Counted from the stretch's first letter, positions 1 to 7,318 are shown. The stretch is 29,165 nt of DNA from an uncultured Oscillospiraceae bacterium (GCA_947522735.1 CANNTZ010000027.1:1-29165), one strand, 5' to 3'. The notes: generated by a model not told the origin, from the sequence alone. Program-made: numbers and translations.

Positions 1-918
1 GCGGAACTCAAGCCCGACGGCACCTACGGTAAATTCGTCGTGGAGCCGTTGGAGCGTGGCTTTGGCATAACTTTGGGCAACAGCTTGCGCAGAGTATTGC
101 TCTCCTCGCTTCCCGGCGTTGCCGTCACATCGGTAAAGATCGATGGGATACAGCATGAATTTTCAACCGTTCCCGGAGTTAAGGAGGACGTGACCGAGAT
201 CGTCCTCAATATCAAGGGGCTAACCGCCAAGCTGCACAGCGAGGGCGCCAAGGTCGTGGTGATTGACGCTGTCGGCGAGTGCGAGGTCACAGCCGGTTCC
301 ATCCAGGCGGACTCCGAGGTTGAGATTCTCGATCCGAATATGCACATTGCTACGCTTGGAGCGGGCGCGAAGCTGTTCATGGAGATAACTCTGGACAAGG
401 GTCGCGGCTATGTTCCGGCGGAAAAAAACAAACAGAATATGCAGCCGACCATCGGCGTTATCCCGGTCGACAGCATATATACTCCAGTGCTGAAGGTAAA
501 CTATACCGTAGACAACACCCGTGTGGGACAGATCACCGACTATGACAAGCTGACGCTGGAGGTATGGACCGACGGAACTATTTCCGCCAAGGAAGCCGTA
601 TCTCTGGGGGCCAAGGTCCTCAACGAACATCTCAATCTGTTTGTTGACCTTTCTGAGGATGGTTATCACGGCGAGATAATGGTTGAAAAGGATGATAACG
701 GGAAAGAAAAGGTTCTTGAGATGACCATTGAAGAGCTTGACCTTTCTGTCCGTTCCTTCAACTGCTTGAAGCGCGCGGGAATAAATACGGTGGAGGACCT
801 CATCAACAAGTCCGAGGACGAGATGATGAAGGTCAGAAATCTCGGCAAAAAGTCTCTTGAGGAGGTTATCCAGAAGCTCCAGTCCTTGGGCTTCAACCTC
901 AGCAAAGAGGAAGAGTAA
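1..918 (+). CDS. rpoA: DNA-directed RNA polymerase subunit alpha (5' end missing)
   Basis: Alpha subunit of RNA polymerase, the scaffold for core enzyme assembly and a contact for promoter UP elements and activators. The frame is open from base 1 and reads AELKPDGTYGKFVVEPLERG, which is the normal N-terminal strand, so only about ten codons lie outside the window; an internal GTG at 40 is not the start. The N-terminal dimerisation domain (PLERGFGITLGNSLRR, then PGVKEDVTEIVLNIKG) is followed by an acidic linker and the C-terminal domain, whose helix-hairpin-helix part includes LDLSVRSFNCLKRAGI and RNLGKKSLEEV. The 305 visible residues plus the missing start match the usual length near 315. It is followed 36 bases later by rplQ, the standard end of the ribosomal alpha operon, and is presumably cotranscribed with it. 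Identification is very secure. Confidence 0.98.
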   Translation, partial: AELKPDGTYGKFVVEPLERGFGITLGNSLRRVLLSSLPGVAVTSVKIDGIQHEFSTVPGVKEDVTEIVLNIKGLTAKLHSEGAKVVVIDAVGECEVTAGSIQADSEVEILDPNMHIATLGAGAKLFMEITLDKGRGYVPAEKNKQNMQPTIGVIPVDSIYTPVLKVNYTVDNTRVGQITDYDKLTLEVWTDGTISAKEAVSLGAKVLNEHLNLFVDLSEDGYHGEIMVEKDDNGKEKVLEMTIEELDLSVRSFNCLKRAGINTVEDLINKSEDEMMKVRNLGKKSLEEVIQKLQSLGFNLSKEEE

Positions 919-954
919 ACCCTATTTACACACAATTTCAGAGGGGTGAATTAA

Positions 955-1296
955 ATGCCAGGAACCAGAAAGCTCGGTAGACCGACCGCGCACAGACAGG
1001 CGATGCTCAGAGCGATGGTCACCTATCTGCTTGAAAACGGCAGAATCGAGACCACCGTCACCAGAGCCAAAGAGGTGCGCTCCATGACCGAGAAGATGAT
1101 TACCACCGCTAAAATGAACACACTGCACTCCAAGCGTCTTGTTCATTCGTTCGTGACCAAAGAAGCTGTCACCAAGAAGCTGTTCGACGAGATCGCTCCC
1201 AAGTACAGTGACCGTAACGGCGGTTACACCAGAATCGTTAAGATCGGCCCGCGCCGCGGCGACGCTGCGGAGATGGCTATCATAGAGCTCATCTGA
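955..1296 (+). CDS. rplQ: 50S ribosomal protein L17
   Basis: L17 is a structural protein of the large ribosomal subunit near the exit tunnel. The 113-residue product begins MPGTRKLGRPTAHRQAMLR, the family hallmark, and keeps the LLENGRIETTVTRAKEVRS block and the C-terminal GPRRGDAAEMAIIEL. Bacterial L17 without the extended tail is about 113-125 residues, so this is full length. An AGAGGGGTG Shine-Dalgarno site ends about 8 bases before the ATG. It sits directly after rpoA, as in nearly all bacteria, and a hairpin right after its stop closes the operon. Confidence 0.98.
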   Translation: MPGTRKLGRPTAHRQAMLRAMVTYLLENGRIETTVTRAKEVRSMTEKMITTAKMNTLHSKRLVHSFVTKEAVTKKLFDEIAPKYSDRNGGYTRIVKIGPRRGDAAEMAIIELI

Positions 1297-1311
1297 CGAT
1301 AGTTTTAAAGT

Positions 1312-1347
1312 ATATCCGCCGGTTCTCCATGTTCCGGCGGATATTTG
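1312..1347 (+). terminator. Terminator after rplQ
   Basis: A perfect 11-bp stem, ATATCCGCCGG at 1312-1322 with its complement at 1334-1344, encloses an 11-base loop and is followed by TTTG. The T-run is short, but the position 15 bases after the rplQ stop fits the end of the ribosomal operon. Confidence 0.7.
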
Positions 1348-1449
1348 TCTATACCACAGGCAAATACCCGCCGCCGGTTCTCCGACACTGCGCCGCCGCA
1401 TAGAATTTAAGCGGAAGCTGCAAATATTTTGTGCGAAAGGCGGTAGGTT

Positions 1450-1935
1450 ATGCTGGCGATATCGGTGAAAGCCTCAGGGAAGAAGACGACAGTCGTAGCG
1501 ATTGTATTTTTATTCATTGCGGTTGCATTAATCGTCCTCGCGCGCGGCGTCGCAAGGGTCGGCGCCGCCCGTTCAGCCGGAGCGCTGCATACGGCGGAGG
1601 GCACGGAGGATATTCGCGCCTTTCTTGCGGGCTGCGGCTGGGAGACCGAAAAGACGCCGGAGGAAACGCTGGAGGTGCTTATTCCGGCGCGCTTCGACGA
1701 CGTGATGCGGCGCTATAACGCCATTCAAAAGGCTCAAGGGACGGATCTTGCCCGCTATGCCGGCAAAACGGTGACACGCTACACTTTTGTCGTCACCAAT
1801 TACAATAACGGCGAAGAGGGCATACGTGCAAACGTGCTGGTATACAAGGGCAAGATCATAGGCGGAGACGTCTGCTCGCTCGCGCTGGACGGCTTTCTGA
1901 GTGGATTTTGCATTGATAAAAATACATTAGAATAG
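1450..1935 (+). CDS. DUF4830-like single-pass membrane protein
   Basis: A 161-residue protein with one N-terminal membrane segment (about residues 12-32, TTVVAIVFLFIAVALIVLA) after a short basic start, so the rest is probably outside the membrane. The soluble part has the order I recall for DUF4830: a GCGWE block, a VLIPARFDDVMRRYNAIQK block, then RYAGKTVTRYTFVVTNY and LVYKGKIIGGDVCSLALDGF near the end. The family has no known function. AAAGG ends 9 bases before the ATG. It lies after the ribosomal operon terminator, so it is probably a separate unit, although no convincing promoter was found in the 100 bases upstream. Family assignment rests on memory of the pattern, not on a search. Confidence 0.75.
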   Translation: MLAISVKASGKKTTVVAIVFLFIAVALIVLARGVARVGAARSAGALHTAEGTEDIRAFLAGCGWETEKTPEETLEVLIPARFDDVMRRYNAIQKAQGTDLARYAGKTVTRYTFVVTNYNNGEEGIRANVLVYKGKIIGGDVCSLALDGFLSGFCIDKNTLE

Positions 1936-1972
1936 CCACTTTATTACGTATTTATTCAGAGTTGTTCAAAGT

Positions 1973-2000
1973 ACCTAAAGTTATTTTTAAAACTTTGGGT
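1973..2000. promoter_or_regulatory. Imperfect palindrome upstream of the ABC ATPase promoter
   Basis: ACCTAAAGTT at 1973-1982 pairs with AACTTTGGGT at 1991-2000 (10 bp with one G-T pair) around an 8-base AT loop. It ends 10 bases before the -35 hexamer of the promoter at 2011. No T-run follows, so an operator or activator site is as likely as a weak terminator of the DUF4830 gene. Confidence 0.4.
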
Positions 2001-2010
2001 AATGAGAGAC

Positions 2011-2039
2011 TTTACTTAATCGCGGATTTTTGCTATTAT
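2011..2039 (+). promoter_or_regulatory. Promoter of the MsmK-type ATPase gene
   Basis: TTTACT (2011-2016), a 17-base spacer and TATTAT (2034-2039), with a TG dinucleotide one base before the -10 (extended -10). The gene start is 58 bases further on, behind an AGGAGGT site. Confidence 0.65.
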
Positions 2040-2097
2040 ATTATATGTTAAATGCAGAGTGTTAGCGAGCATTATAAATGTAGGAGGTAAAATTTCT

Positions 2098-3219
2098 ATG
2101 GCAAATCTTTCACTTAGGCATATCTATAAGACCTATACAGGCGGCGTAACGGCTGTCACCGATTTCTGCCTTGAGATCGCTGATAAGGAGTTCGTCATCC
2201 TTGTTGGTCCGTCCGGATGCGGCAAATCCACCACCCTTCGTATGATCGCCGGACTCGAGGAGATCACCGACGGTGAGCTCTATATCGGCGACAAGCTGGT
2301 CAACGATGTTGCCCCGAAGGATAGAGATATCGCGATGGTTTTCCAGAACTATGCTCTTTATCCGCACATGACCGTCTACGAGAACATGGCCTTTGGTCTG
2401 AAGCTCAGAAAGACCCCGAAGGACGAGATTAAGCGCCGCGTTGAAGAGGCCGCTCGTGTGCTTGACATTTCCCACCTGCTCGACAGAAAGCCGAAGGCTC
2501 TGTCCGGTGGTCAGAGACAGCGTGTTGCCCTTGGACGTGCTATCGTCCGTGAGCCTAAGGTATTCCTTCTTGACGAGCCTCTGTCCAACCTCGACGCCAA
2601 GCTGCGCGCACAGATGCGTACCGAGCTCATCAAGCTTCATAAGAAGCTCGGCACCACCTTTATCTATGTTACCCACGACCAGATCGAGGCTATGACCATG
2701 GGCGACCGCATCGTCGTCATGAAGGACGGCTTTATCCAGCAGGTCAACACTCCGCAAAACCTCTATGAGAAGCCCGCTAACATCTTTGTTGCCGGATTCA
2801 TGGGCTCGCCCCAAATGAACTTCATCGACGCTGTTCTCGACAAGGTCGATGACAAGTATGTCGTTAAGTTCGGCGAGAACAACAGGTTCTCCGCAGAGCT
2901 CACTCCGGAAAAGGCCGCCACCGAGGGCATCGACGAGTATGTTGGCAAAGAGATTGTCATGGGCATCCGCCCCGAAAACCTCGCTGACGACGCCGAGACC
3001 ATCGAAGCCGCGACCTCCGGTATCGTTGACTGCCATGTCGAGGTCACCGAGCTTATGGGCTCCGAGACCTACCTCTATCTGAGCGTTGACGGCCTGACCA
3101 TGACCGGACGCGTTCCGCCGCGCACCACCGTCAAGGCTGGCGATGATGTCAAGATCGCGTTTGATCTCACCAAGATCCATCTGTTCGACAAGGACACCGA
3201 AAAGACCATCTGCAACTGA
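2098..3219 (+). CDS. Sugar ABC transporter ATP-binding protein (MsmK/UgpC/MalK family)
   Basis: ATPase subunit that powers carbohydrate ABC importers (CUT1 class) at the inner face of the membrane. The ATG at 2098 follows AGGAGGT by 9 bases; an in-frame ATG at 2059 lacks a ribosome site. All ATPase motifs are intact: Walker A GPSGCGKST (residues 37-45), Q-loop Q83, signature LSGGQ (135-139), Walker B VFLLDE (155-160) and switch H193. The C-terminal third is the MalK-type regulatory beta domain, and total length (373) is normal. There is no permease or binding protein next to it, and it is bracketed by its own promoter and terminator, as for MsmX/MsmK multitask ATPases that serve several sugar importers encoded elsewhere. 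Its codon choice looks more restricted than that of its neighbours, suggesting high expression. The exact sugars cannot be read from the sequence. Confidence 0.93.
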   Translation: MANLSLRHIYKTYTGGVTAVTDFCLEIADKEFVILVGPSGCGKSTTLRMIAGLEEITDGELYIGDKLVNDVAPKDRDIAMVFQNYALYPHMTVYENMAFGLKLRKTPKDEIKRRVEEAARVLDISHLLDRKPKALSGGQRQRVALGRAIVREPKVFLLDEPLSNLDAKLRAQMRTELIKLHKKLGTTFIYVTHDQIEAMTMGDRIVVMKDGFIQQVNTPQNLYEKPANIFVAGFMGSPQMNFIDAVLDKVDDKYVVKFGENNRFSAELTPEKAATEGIDEYVGKEIVMGIRPENLADDAETIEAATSGIVDCHVEVTELMGSETYLYLSVDGLTMTGRVPPRTTVKAGDDVKIAFDLTKIHLFDKDTEKTICN

Positions 3220-3238
3220 TTACGAATCTCATATCTTC

Positions 3239-3270
3239 AGGAGCCGGTACGACAGGTACCGGCTCCTTTC
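3239..3270 (+). terminator. Terminator after the ABC ATPase gene
   Basis: Perfect 12-bp stem (AGGAGCCGGTAC at 3239-3250, complement at 3256-3267) with a 5-base loop and TTTCC after it, starting 20 bases past the stop codon. Confidence 0.88.
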
Positions 3271-3287
3271 CGTATATGGCAAACGGC

Positions 3288-3322
3288 AAAAAACGGATGC
3301 TCCCGCGCTGCGGGAGCATCCG
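3288..3322 (-). terminator. Minus-strand terminator after plsY
   Basis: Perfect 13-bp stem (3294-3306 with 3310-3322) and a 3-base loop, followed on the minus strand by six T residues (3293-3288). It lies 17 bases past the plsY-like stop and faces the terminator at 3239-3270, so two convergent units end here. Confidence 0.9.
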
Positions 3323-3338
3323 TGGAAAACGGCATTGC

Positions 3339-4019
3339 TCAGGATTGCGTTTGCTCAGATACTTCGACGGGCGCCTCACTTGCCGCCGAGGGCAGGTGGC
3401 GGATTATCGCCGTTGCGGATATCGCGATGCAGCCGAGCGCTACAGGCAGCTTGCGGTTCAGGGCGAGCACCGCCCCCGCAGCCAGTCCGAACACTAAAAA
3501 CGCCGCAATGCTGCGCCTCCGGTTGGGCTTGATCTTCAGCACCGTCGAAAATGCGACGTAGACGGCGGCAAGGATCAGCACCGCCCATGAGAACGGGATG
3601 AGCCCGAGCAGAACGCCAAAGGAGGTTGCGATGCACTTGCCGCCCTGAAAGTGCCGGAACACGCCGAGCGCGTGCCCAAGCACCGGTGCAAGCATAACCA
3701 GCGCAAACGGCAGACTGCCGGGGTCGAGCGCCCGCGCCGCAAGAAAAACAGGAACAAACCCTTTCGCCATGTCGAAGCTCAGGCACAGCAGCCCCATCCA
3801 CACGCCGCAGTTGATAAAGACGTTGGCGGCGCCGGGATTGTGATCGTCGCTCAGCAGGCAGACGTCTCGCTTCATCAACAGCTTCGGCAGAAGATAGCTG
3901 AAATGCACGTTTCCGAGCAAAAATCCCAGCAGAATGTACACCGCCCAGGGCGTCGCCGCCATCAGGAAGCGCCCCTGAAACGCCGGATAGCGGAGCATGT
4001 CCGCAAGCAAGCGACTCAT
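3339..4019 (-). CDS. plsY: Divergent PlsY-like glycerol-3-phosphate acyltransferase
   Basis: PlsY is the membrane acyltransferase that moves an acyl group from acyl-phosphate to glycerol 3-phosphate, the first step of phospholipid synthesis. The start at 4019 overlaps the upstream stop as ATGA, with GGGGGTGG just before it. The 226-residue product has about six membrane segments and the family blocks in order: LGN..SYLLPKLLMKRD (36-52), NPGAANVF (61-68), DMAKG (83-87), GH (115-116), FQGGKCIATSFG (124-135) and AIIRH near the C-terminus. Unusual points: the normal GSGN before the second block is replaced by SDDHN, the opening is LGNVHFS instead of LGSIPS, and the tail after IIRH is not the usual basic KxNI. 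The catalytic S, R and K-rich loop positions seem kept. It could be a second, specialised paralogue and not the housekeeping enzyme. Cotranscribed with the glycolipid synthase. Confidence 0.82.
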   Translation of the reverse strand: MSRLLADMLRYPAFQGRFLMAATPWAVYILLGFLLGNVHFSYLLPKLLMKRDVCLLSDDHNPGAANVFINCGVWMGLLCLSFDMAKGFVPVFLAARALDPGSLPFALVMLAPVLGHALGVFRHFQGGKCIATSFGVLLGLIPFSWAVLILAAVYVAFSTVLKIKPNRRRSIAAFLVFGLAAGAVLALNRKLPVALGCIAISATAIIRHLPSAASEAPVEVSEQTQS

Positions 4020-5158
4020 TCGCCGTCCACCCCCGTTTGAGGGTGTCCATCGCACCGTTCGGTTAAGATATCGGCTATCATCGCCGCCGCACGCGGATTT
4101 ATAATGTCGCGCTGGCGCCGGCGCATTTCCTCCGCCGCCTTCTCGTCGCCCGCCAGCATCATCGCCAGCCGCGCCGCGTCCTCAGGCGTTTTCGCCGGCA
4201 GCGCCATCCCGTGTTCGAGGAAAAATTGTACGTTGTGCGTCTCGCAGCCGGGAATGGAGTTGATGTGGATGAGCGGCACGTTTGCCGCCGCAGCCTCGGT
4301 GCTGGAAAGCCCGCCGGGCTTGGAGAGCAGCACATTCGCGGCGTTCATATAGACGTTGACCTCCCGCGTGAACGGCACGGCCTTGACGCGAGGATCATTC
4401 GCATAGCGCCGGGCGAGGCACTGGCGCATCCGGTCGTTTTTGCCGGTCATCACGTAGATATCGGTCTCGCTCCCGGCGGCGCTTCTCAGCGCGTCACACA
4501 GCGCGGGCAGGTTTCCGCCGCCGATACCGCCGCTCATCACCAGCAGCATCCTTCGTGCCCCGTCGATGCCGAGCAGCGCACGCGCGTCGCCCATCGAGAG
4601 ATTATGGTAAAATTTCGGCGAGACGGGGATTCCCGTCGCAAAGATCTTTTCGGACGGAACGCCGCGGCGTGTCATCTGGCTGCGCACCTCCTCGTGCGGG
4701 ATGAAGTAGCCGTCGATATCAGGCTCCGTGAAAAAGGGGATGACCGTGTAGTCGGTGAGAACGCCGTAGGTCGGTATCGTCACGCCGAGACGGCGGCGGA
4801 TAGCCGAAGCGGCCTCCATGCCGTAGAGATGAGTGGCGACGATGGCGTCGAAGCCGCCTGCCTGAACAAAGCTGTACAGCTCACGGCAGTAGGCGGCGTT
4901 TGCGGCGTAGATCGGGGAGGGGAGGCCGGTGGAATAGTAGAGCTCGCCGAGCTTATATACGGCTCCGAACGCGTTCGGCGACGTGCGTATCATGTTGTTG
5001 TAGCAGGACGACACAAAGCGCTGTGCCCGCTTCCCTCCGAAAGCAACGGGATCCCTGAACGCGTTCTTGACGCCGCGGGAGTCAAATTCCTCCTTGAGTG
5101 CAAGCGCGGCGCTGTTGTGGCCCTCGCCGGTGGAACAGCTCAGAATGAGAATTTTCAT
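4016..5158 (-). CDS. MGDG-synthase-type glycosyltransferase (diacylglycerol glycosyltransferase-like)
   Basis: Probably transfers a sugar from a UDP-sugar to diacylglycerol (or to a related lipid) at the inner membrane, as do UgtP and plant MGD1. The 380-residue protein starts MKILILSCSTGEGHNSAA, the MGDG_synth N-terminal motif, and ends with a GT28-type domain holding MSGGIGGGN (about 215-223) and LLSKPGGLSSTEAAA, the nucleotide-sugar binding loop. The ATG at 5158 is preferred over one at 5179 because AAAGGCGGTAAGG precedes it and none precedes the other. It is the first gene of a two-gene operon with the plsY-like gene (4-base overlap), which supports a lipid substrate. Acceptor and sugar are not determinable from sequence; the same family also contains processive glucosyltransferases. 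Confidence 0.88.
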   Translation of the reverse strand: MKILILSCSTGEGHNSAALALKEEFDSRGVKNAFRDPVAFGGKRAQRFVSSCYNNMIRTSPNAFGAVYKLGELYYSTGLPSPIYAANAAYCRELYSFVQAGGFDAIVATHLYGMEAASAIRRRLGVTIPTYGVLTDYTVIPFFTEPDIDGYFIPHEEVRSQMTRRGVPSEKIFATGIPVSPKFYHNLSMGDARALLGIDGARRMLLVMSGGIGGGNLPALCDALRSAAGSETDIYVMTGKNDRMRQCLARRYANDPRVKAVPFTREVNVYMNAANVLLSKPGGLSSTEAAAANVPLIHINSIPGCETHNVQFFLEHGMALPAKTPEDAARLAMMLAGDEKAAEEMRRRQRDIINPRAAAMIADILTERCDGHPQTGVDGE

Positions 5159-5193
5159 ATCCTTACCGCCTTTCGACATTCTTTTCTATAATA

Positions 5194-5222
5194 ATTATGG
5201 CAAAAAATCCCTGTGTTTTCAA
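5194..5222 (-). promoter_or_regulatory. Promoter of the glycosyltransferase-plsY operon
   Basis: On the minus strand TTGAAA (5222-5217), a 17-base spacer and CATAAT (5199-5194), 36 bases before the ATG. Confidence 0.65.
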
Positions 5223-5304
5223 TAGACAAAAAAAACGAATCGGCTGTTTTTTGGACAAAAAATGGCGTTTGCCTGAAAATGCGACAGTTTTTAAAGTGTG
5301 ACTG

Positions 5305-5333
5305 TTTAGCTTTCGCCGCAAAGGTGGTAGAAT
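5305..5333 (+). promoter_or_regulatory. Possible promoter of the DUF308 gene
   Basis: TAGAAT (5328-5333) lies 35 bases before the start, with a poor TTTAGC 17 bases upstream. Only the -10 element is good. Confidence 0.35.
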
Positions 5334-5368
5334 AAGATTCGGAAAAGCTTATGAGAGGATGATTGTTA

Positions 5369-5959
5369 ATGCGCTCCGTTGCACCGATGAAGACGGCGAA
5401 GATAGGCTATATCGCGATTTCGGCCGCACTCTGCGTTTTTGGCGTGATACTGATAATATTCCCGGAGTTTTCGGCGTCGATGCTGGGTGTGATCTGCGGA
5501 ATCCTGCTGATAGCGTTCGGAGCGGTCAAGCTGACCGGGTATTTCTCGCGCGACCTCTACCGCCTCGCGTTCCAATTTGACCTCGCGTTCGGCATATTAC
5601 AGATCGTGTTGGGCATCATCATGCTGATGCGCCCGGAGAGCCTGTTCAGCTTCATCTGCCTGACGCTCGGCGTGTCGATACTTGCAGACGCGCTGCTCAA
5701 GATACAGATAGCGCTTGATTCCAAGCGCTTCGGCCTGCGCGAATGGTGGCTGATCCTCGTCTTTGCGATTGTCGCGGGAGTGTTCGGCGTGATAATGATA
5801 TTCCGTCCGAGCAGCAGCACCATCGTGATAACTACGCTTCTCGGCATAACGCTGCTTGCCGAGGGAGTGCTCAATTTCAGCACCGCCGTCACCGCCGTAA
5901 AGATAATCCGCCACCAGCAGCCGGACTATATCGACGTCGATTACCGCGACGTCGATTAG
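5369..5959 (+). CDS. HdeD-family (DUF308) membrane protein
   Basis: A 196-residue protein with six hydrophobic segments arranged as three hairpins of related sequence, ending in a short acidic tail (YIDVDYRDVD). This is the layout of the DUF308 repeat family, named for E. coli HdeD, an acid-stress membrane protein; the molecular role is unknown in Firmicutes. Repeated elements such as ISAALCVFGVILIIFPEFSA, FGILQIVLGIIMLMRPES and VAGVFGVIMIFRPSSS are visible. The ATG at 5369 is 9 bases after GAGAGGA; a TTG two codons earlier would be too close to it. It is a single-gene unit, divergent from the lipid operon and followed by a strong terminator. Confidence 0.85.
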   Translation: MRSVAPMKTAKIGYIAISAALCVFGVILIIFPEFSASMLGVICGILLIAFGAVKLTGYFSRDLYRLAFQFDLAFGILQIVLGIIMLMRPESLFSFICLTLGVSILADALLKIQIALDSKRFGLREWWLILVFAIVAGVFGVIMIFRPSSSTIVITTLLGITLLAEGVLNFSTAVTAVKIIRHQQPDYIDVDYRDVD

Positions 5960-5982
5960 CGGTGCCGTATTCGCAAAGCAAC

Positions 5983-6024
5983 AAGGCCGCCCGTTCGCAA
6001 GCGTTCTGCGAGGGGCGGCCTTTT
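5983..6024. terminator. Terminator after the DUF308 gene
   Basis: AAGGCCGCCC (5983-5992) pairs with 6013-6022, with an inner CGCA/TGCG extension, then TTTT. On the minus strand it also lies just after the stop of the Sel1 remnant and could end that transcript. Confidence 0.85.
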
Positions 6025-6034
6025 GCTGCCGTTA

Positions 6035-6297
6035 TCAATATTGCTTTGGCTCGCGGCATTTTTGCGCGGCAAGCCCATACCGGTGCAGCGCCTGACGCAA
6101 GTCCTTTTCGGTGCCAAGCCCCTGCTCATGCATTTCGACGAGGTTGTACTGAGCGTTCCGGTCGCCGTGCCGCGCGCCGCGTCCGCCAGCGCCGAATGTC
6201 CCGCGAAGCATTTTTCATATTGGCCCGTGCGCCGGTATTTTTCGATAAGCTCATTGCAGAGGTTCAGCTTCGGACGGGGCTTGTAATAACCGTTCCG
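6035..6297 (-). pseudogene. Sel1-repeat protein remnant, frameshifted
   Basis: Reading on from the AraC stop in the same frame gives KPRPKLNLCNELIEKYRR and then YEKCFAGHSALADAAR; after a frame change near 6171-6177 the other frame gives HGDRNAQYNLVEMHEQGLG, then TEKDLRQALHRYGLAA and a proper TGA at 6035. The second part is a textbook Sel1 repeat (AQYNLG..y..G.G...D...A..wy..AA). Removing one CG from the CGCGCG run at the junction would restore AARHGDRNA in one frame, so a dinucleotide expansion is the simplest lesion. No start codon with a ribosome site was found for this segment, so its 5' end is either missing or it was once a C-terminal extension of the AraC gene. Sel1 repeats are protein-interaction solenoids. 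A sequencing or assembly error at the CG run is the main alternative. Confidence 0.6.
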
Positions 6298-7149
6298 TCA
6301 GCGGCACCGCTCATCCTCCGGAGAGGAGGAGCTTTGCTTTGCAAGCTGAATTTTCCGGAACTGAGACGGCGTCATGCCGTAAAAGCCGCGAAAAGCGCGC
6401 GCAAAGTGGTTCGGATCGGTGAAGCCGCAGGAGTAGCAGACCTCACTGACGTTGTAGGCGGGGTTTTTCAGCAGCGCTGTGCTCATCTTCAGCCGGTATT
6501 CCAGCAGGTATCTCTGAACCGAAACGCCGTTTTGCAGCTTAAACATCCTGAAAAGATAGGATCGGCTGACGCCGGCGTGCTTCGCTATGTTCTCTACCGA
6601 GATGTTGTAGGAGTAGTTGTCGTGGATGTATCTCACCGCAAGCCCCACGCACTTTCCGGAGGAGCCGTTTTCCGCAAAGCCGCGTTCGCGCGCGATGGCG
6701 GCAAAAAAGAGGTAGGCGTTTCCGGCAAGAGTCAGCTCACGCTCCGGAACGGCGGGAAAGCCGTCGCAGCTGCGTATATACCGCCCTGCGGCGACGTCAC
6801 AGTGAAAAATCGGATCCTCCGCGCTCAGCCGCAGGCTTTTCAGTATGCGCTCCGCCTCGGAGCCGGAGAAGCCAATCCAGCAGTATTCCCACGGCTCGTC
6901 CACGTCGGCGCAGTAATAGGTCGTCTCGCCGGGCACGATGAGAAAGCCTTCGCCCGCGCCGAGGTCATAGGTAGCGCTGCCGCGCATGAACCTGCCCCGG
7001 CCGGAGAGGACAAAATGAATAAGATAATGGCTGCGCACCGCGGGGCCAAAGCTGTGCGCAGAGCGGCACTGCTCGTAGCCGCAGTTCACAATGAAAAAAT
7101 GCGGATTTTTTTCCGGGAGCGCTGCCGCTGCGCCGGGGATGCTGTTCAC
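6298..7149 (-). CDS. AraC-family transcriptional regulator with cupin sensor domain
   Basis: Predicted one-component regulator, usually answering to a sugar or related ligand. The N-terminal half is an AraC-type cupin (HYLIHFVLSGRGRF, then GEGFLIVPGETTYY and PWEYCWIGFSG). The C-terminal hundred residues hold two helix-turn-helix motifs, NISVENIAKHAGVSRSYLFR and the later VSEVCYSCGFTDPNHFARAF, and the family signature ending FYGMTPSQFRK. The start is taken as GTG at 7149, 11 bases after AAAGG; a GTG at 7158 is only 2 bases from it. The product is 283 residues, normal for the class. It is divergent from the radical SAM gene and followed by a Sel1 remnant; no sugar gene is directly adjacent, so its targets are unknown. 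The GH42 gene 5 kb away is a possible but unproven target. Confidence 0.92.
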   Translation of the reverse strand: MNSIPGAAAALPEKNPHFFIVNCGYEQCRSAHSFGPAVRSHYLIHFVLSGRGRFMRGSATYDLGAGEGFLIVPGETTYYCADVDEPWEYCWIGFSGSEAERILKSLRLSAEDPIFHCDVAAGRYIRSCDGFPAVPERELTLAGNAYLFFAAIARERGFAENGSSGKCVGLAVRYIHDNYSYNISVENIAKHAGVSRSYLFRMFKLQNGVSVQRYLLEYRLKMSTALLKNPAYNVSEVCYSCGFTDPNHFARAFRGFYGMTPSQFRKIQLAKQSSSSPEDERCR

Positions 7150-7172
7150 GATAGACACCGCCTTTCACCGAT

Positions 7173-7201
7173 ATTATACACCGATTTTGCGGCAAGGTCA
7201 A
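7173..7201 (-). promoter_or_regulatory. Consensus promoter of the AraC gene
   Basis: On the minus strand TTGACC (7201-7196), 17-base spacer, TATAAT (7178-7173). The predicted RNA start would leave a leader of under 20 bases. Confidence 0.8.
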
Positions 7202-7233
7202 CTGCATGTGATCGCACAAGAAAATCTAAAAAA

Positions 7234-7298
7234 GAACAAAAGTACTTGACAAAAAGGAACATACGTGCTAAAATACAATCAACAGGGAACGTTTGTTT
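7234..7298 (+). promoter_or_regulatory. Three LexA (SOS)-like boxes around the radical SAM promoter
   Basis: Three copies of the GAAC-N4-GTTC type half-site pair, each with one change from the eight core bases: GAACAAAAGTAC (7234-7245), just upstream of and abutting the -35; GAACATACGTGC (7257-7268), filling the spacer up to the -10; and GAACGTTTGTTT (7287-7298), just after the expected RNA start. Firmicute LexA/DinR boxes have the form CGAACRNRYGTTYC; the second and third copies agree at 11 of 14 positions by my count. Their placement over the core promoter is what a repressor would need. No lexA gene is in the window. Confidence 0.55.
7246..7274 (+). promoter_or_regulatory. Consensus promoter of the radical SAM gene
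   Basis: TTGACA (7246-7251), 17-base spacer, TAAAAT (7269-7274); start codon 44 bases later. Such a near-perfect core promoter usually needs repression to be off, consistent with the overlapping LexA-like boxes. Confidence 0.85.
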
Positions 7299-7318
7299 AG
7301 ATTGGCGGGGACGGATTT

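Noticed and set aside
1312..1395. Repeated CCGCCGGTTCTCC (1316-1328 and again at about 1370-1382) as a mobile-type repeat
   Set aside because: Only 13 bases in GC-rich DNA with no target-site features; most likely chance or a small local duplication.
2110..3180. A 356-codon minus-strand frame opposite the ABC ATPase
   Set aside because: Antisense shadow of a highly biased coding sequence.
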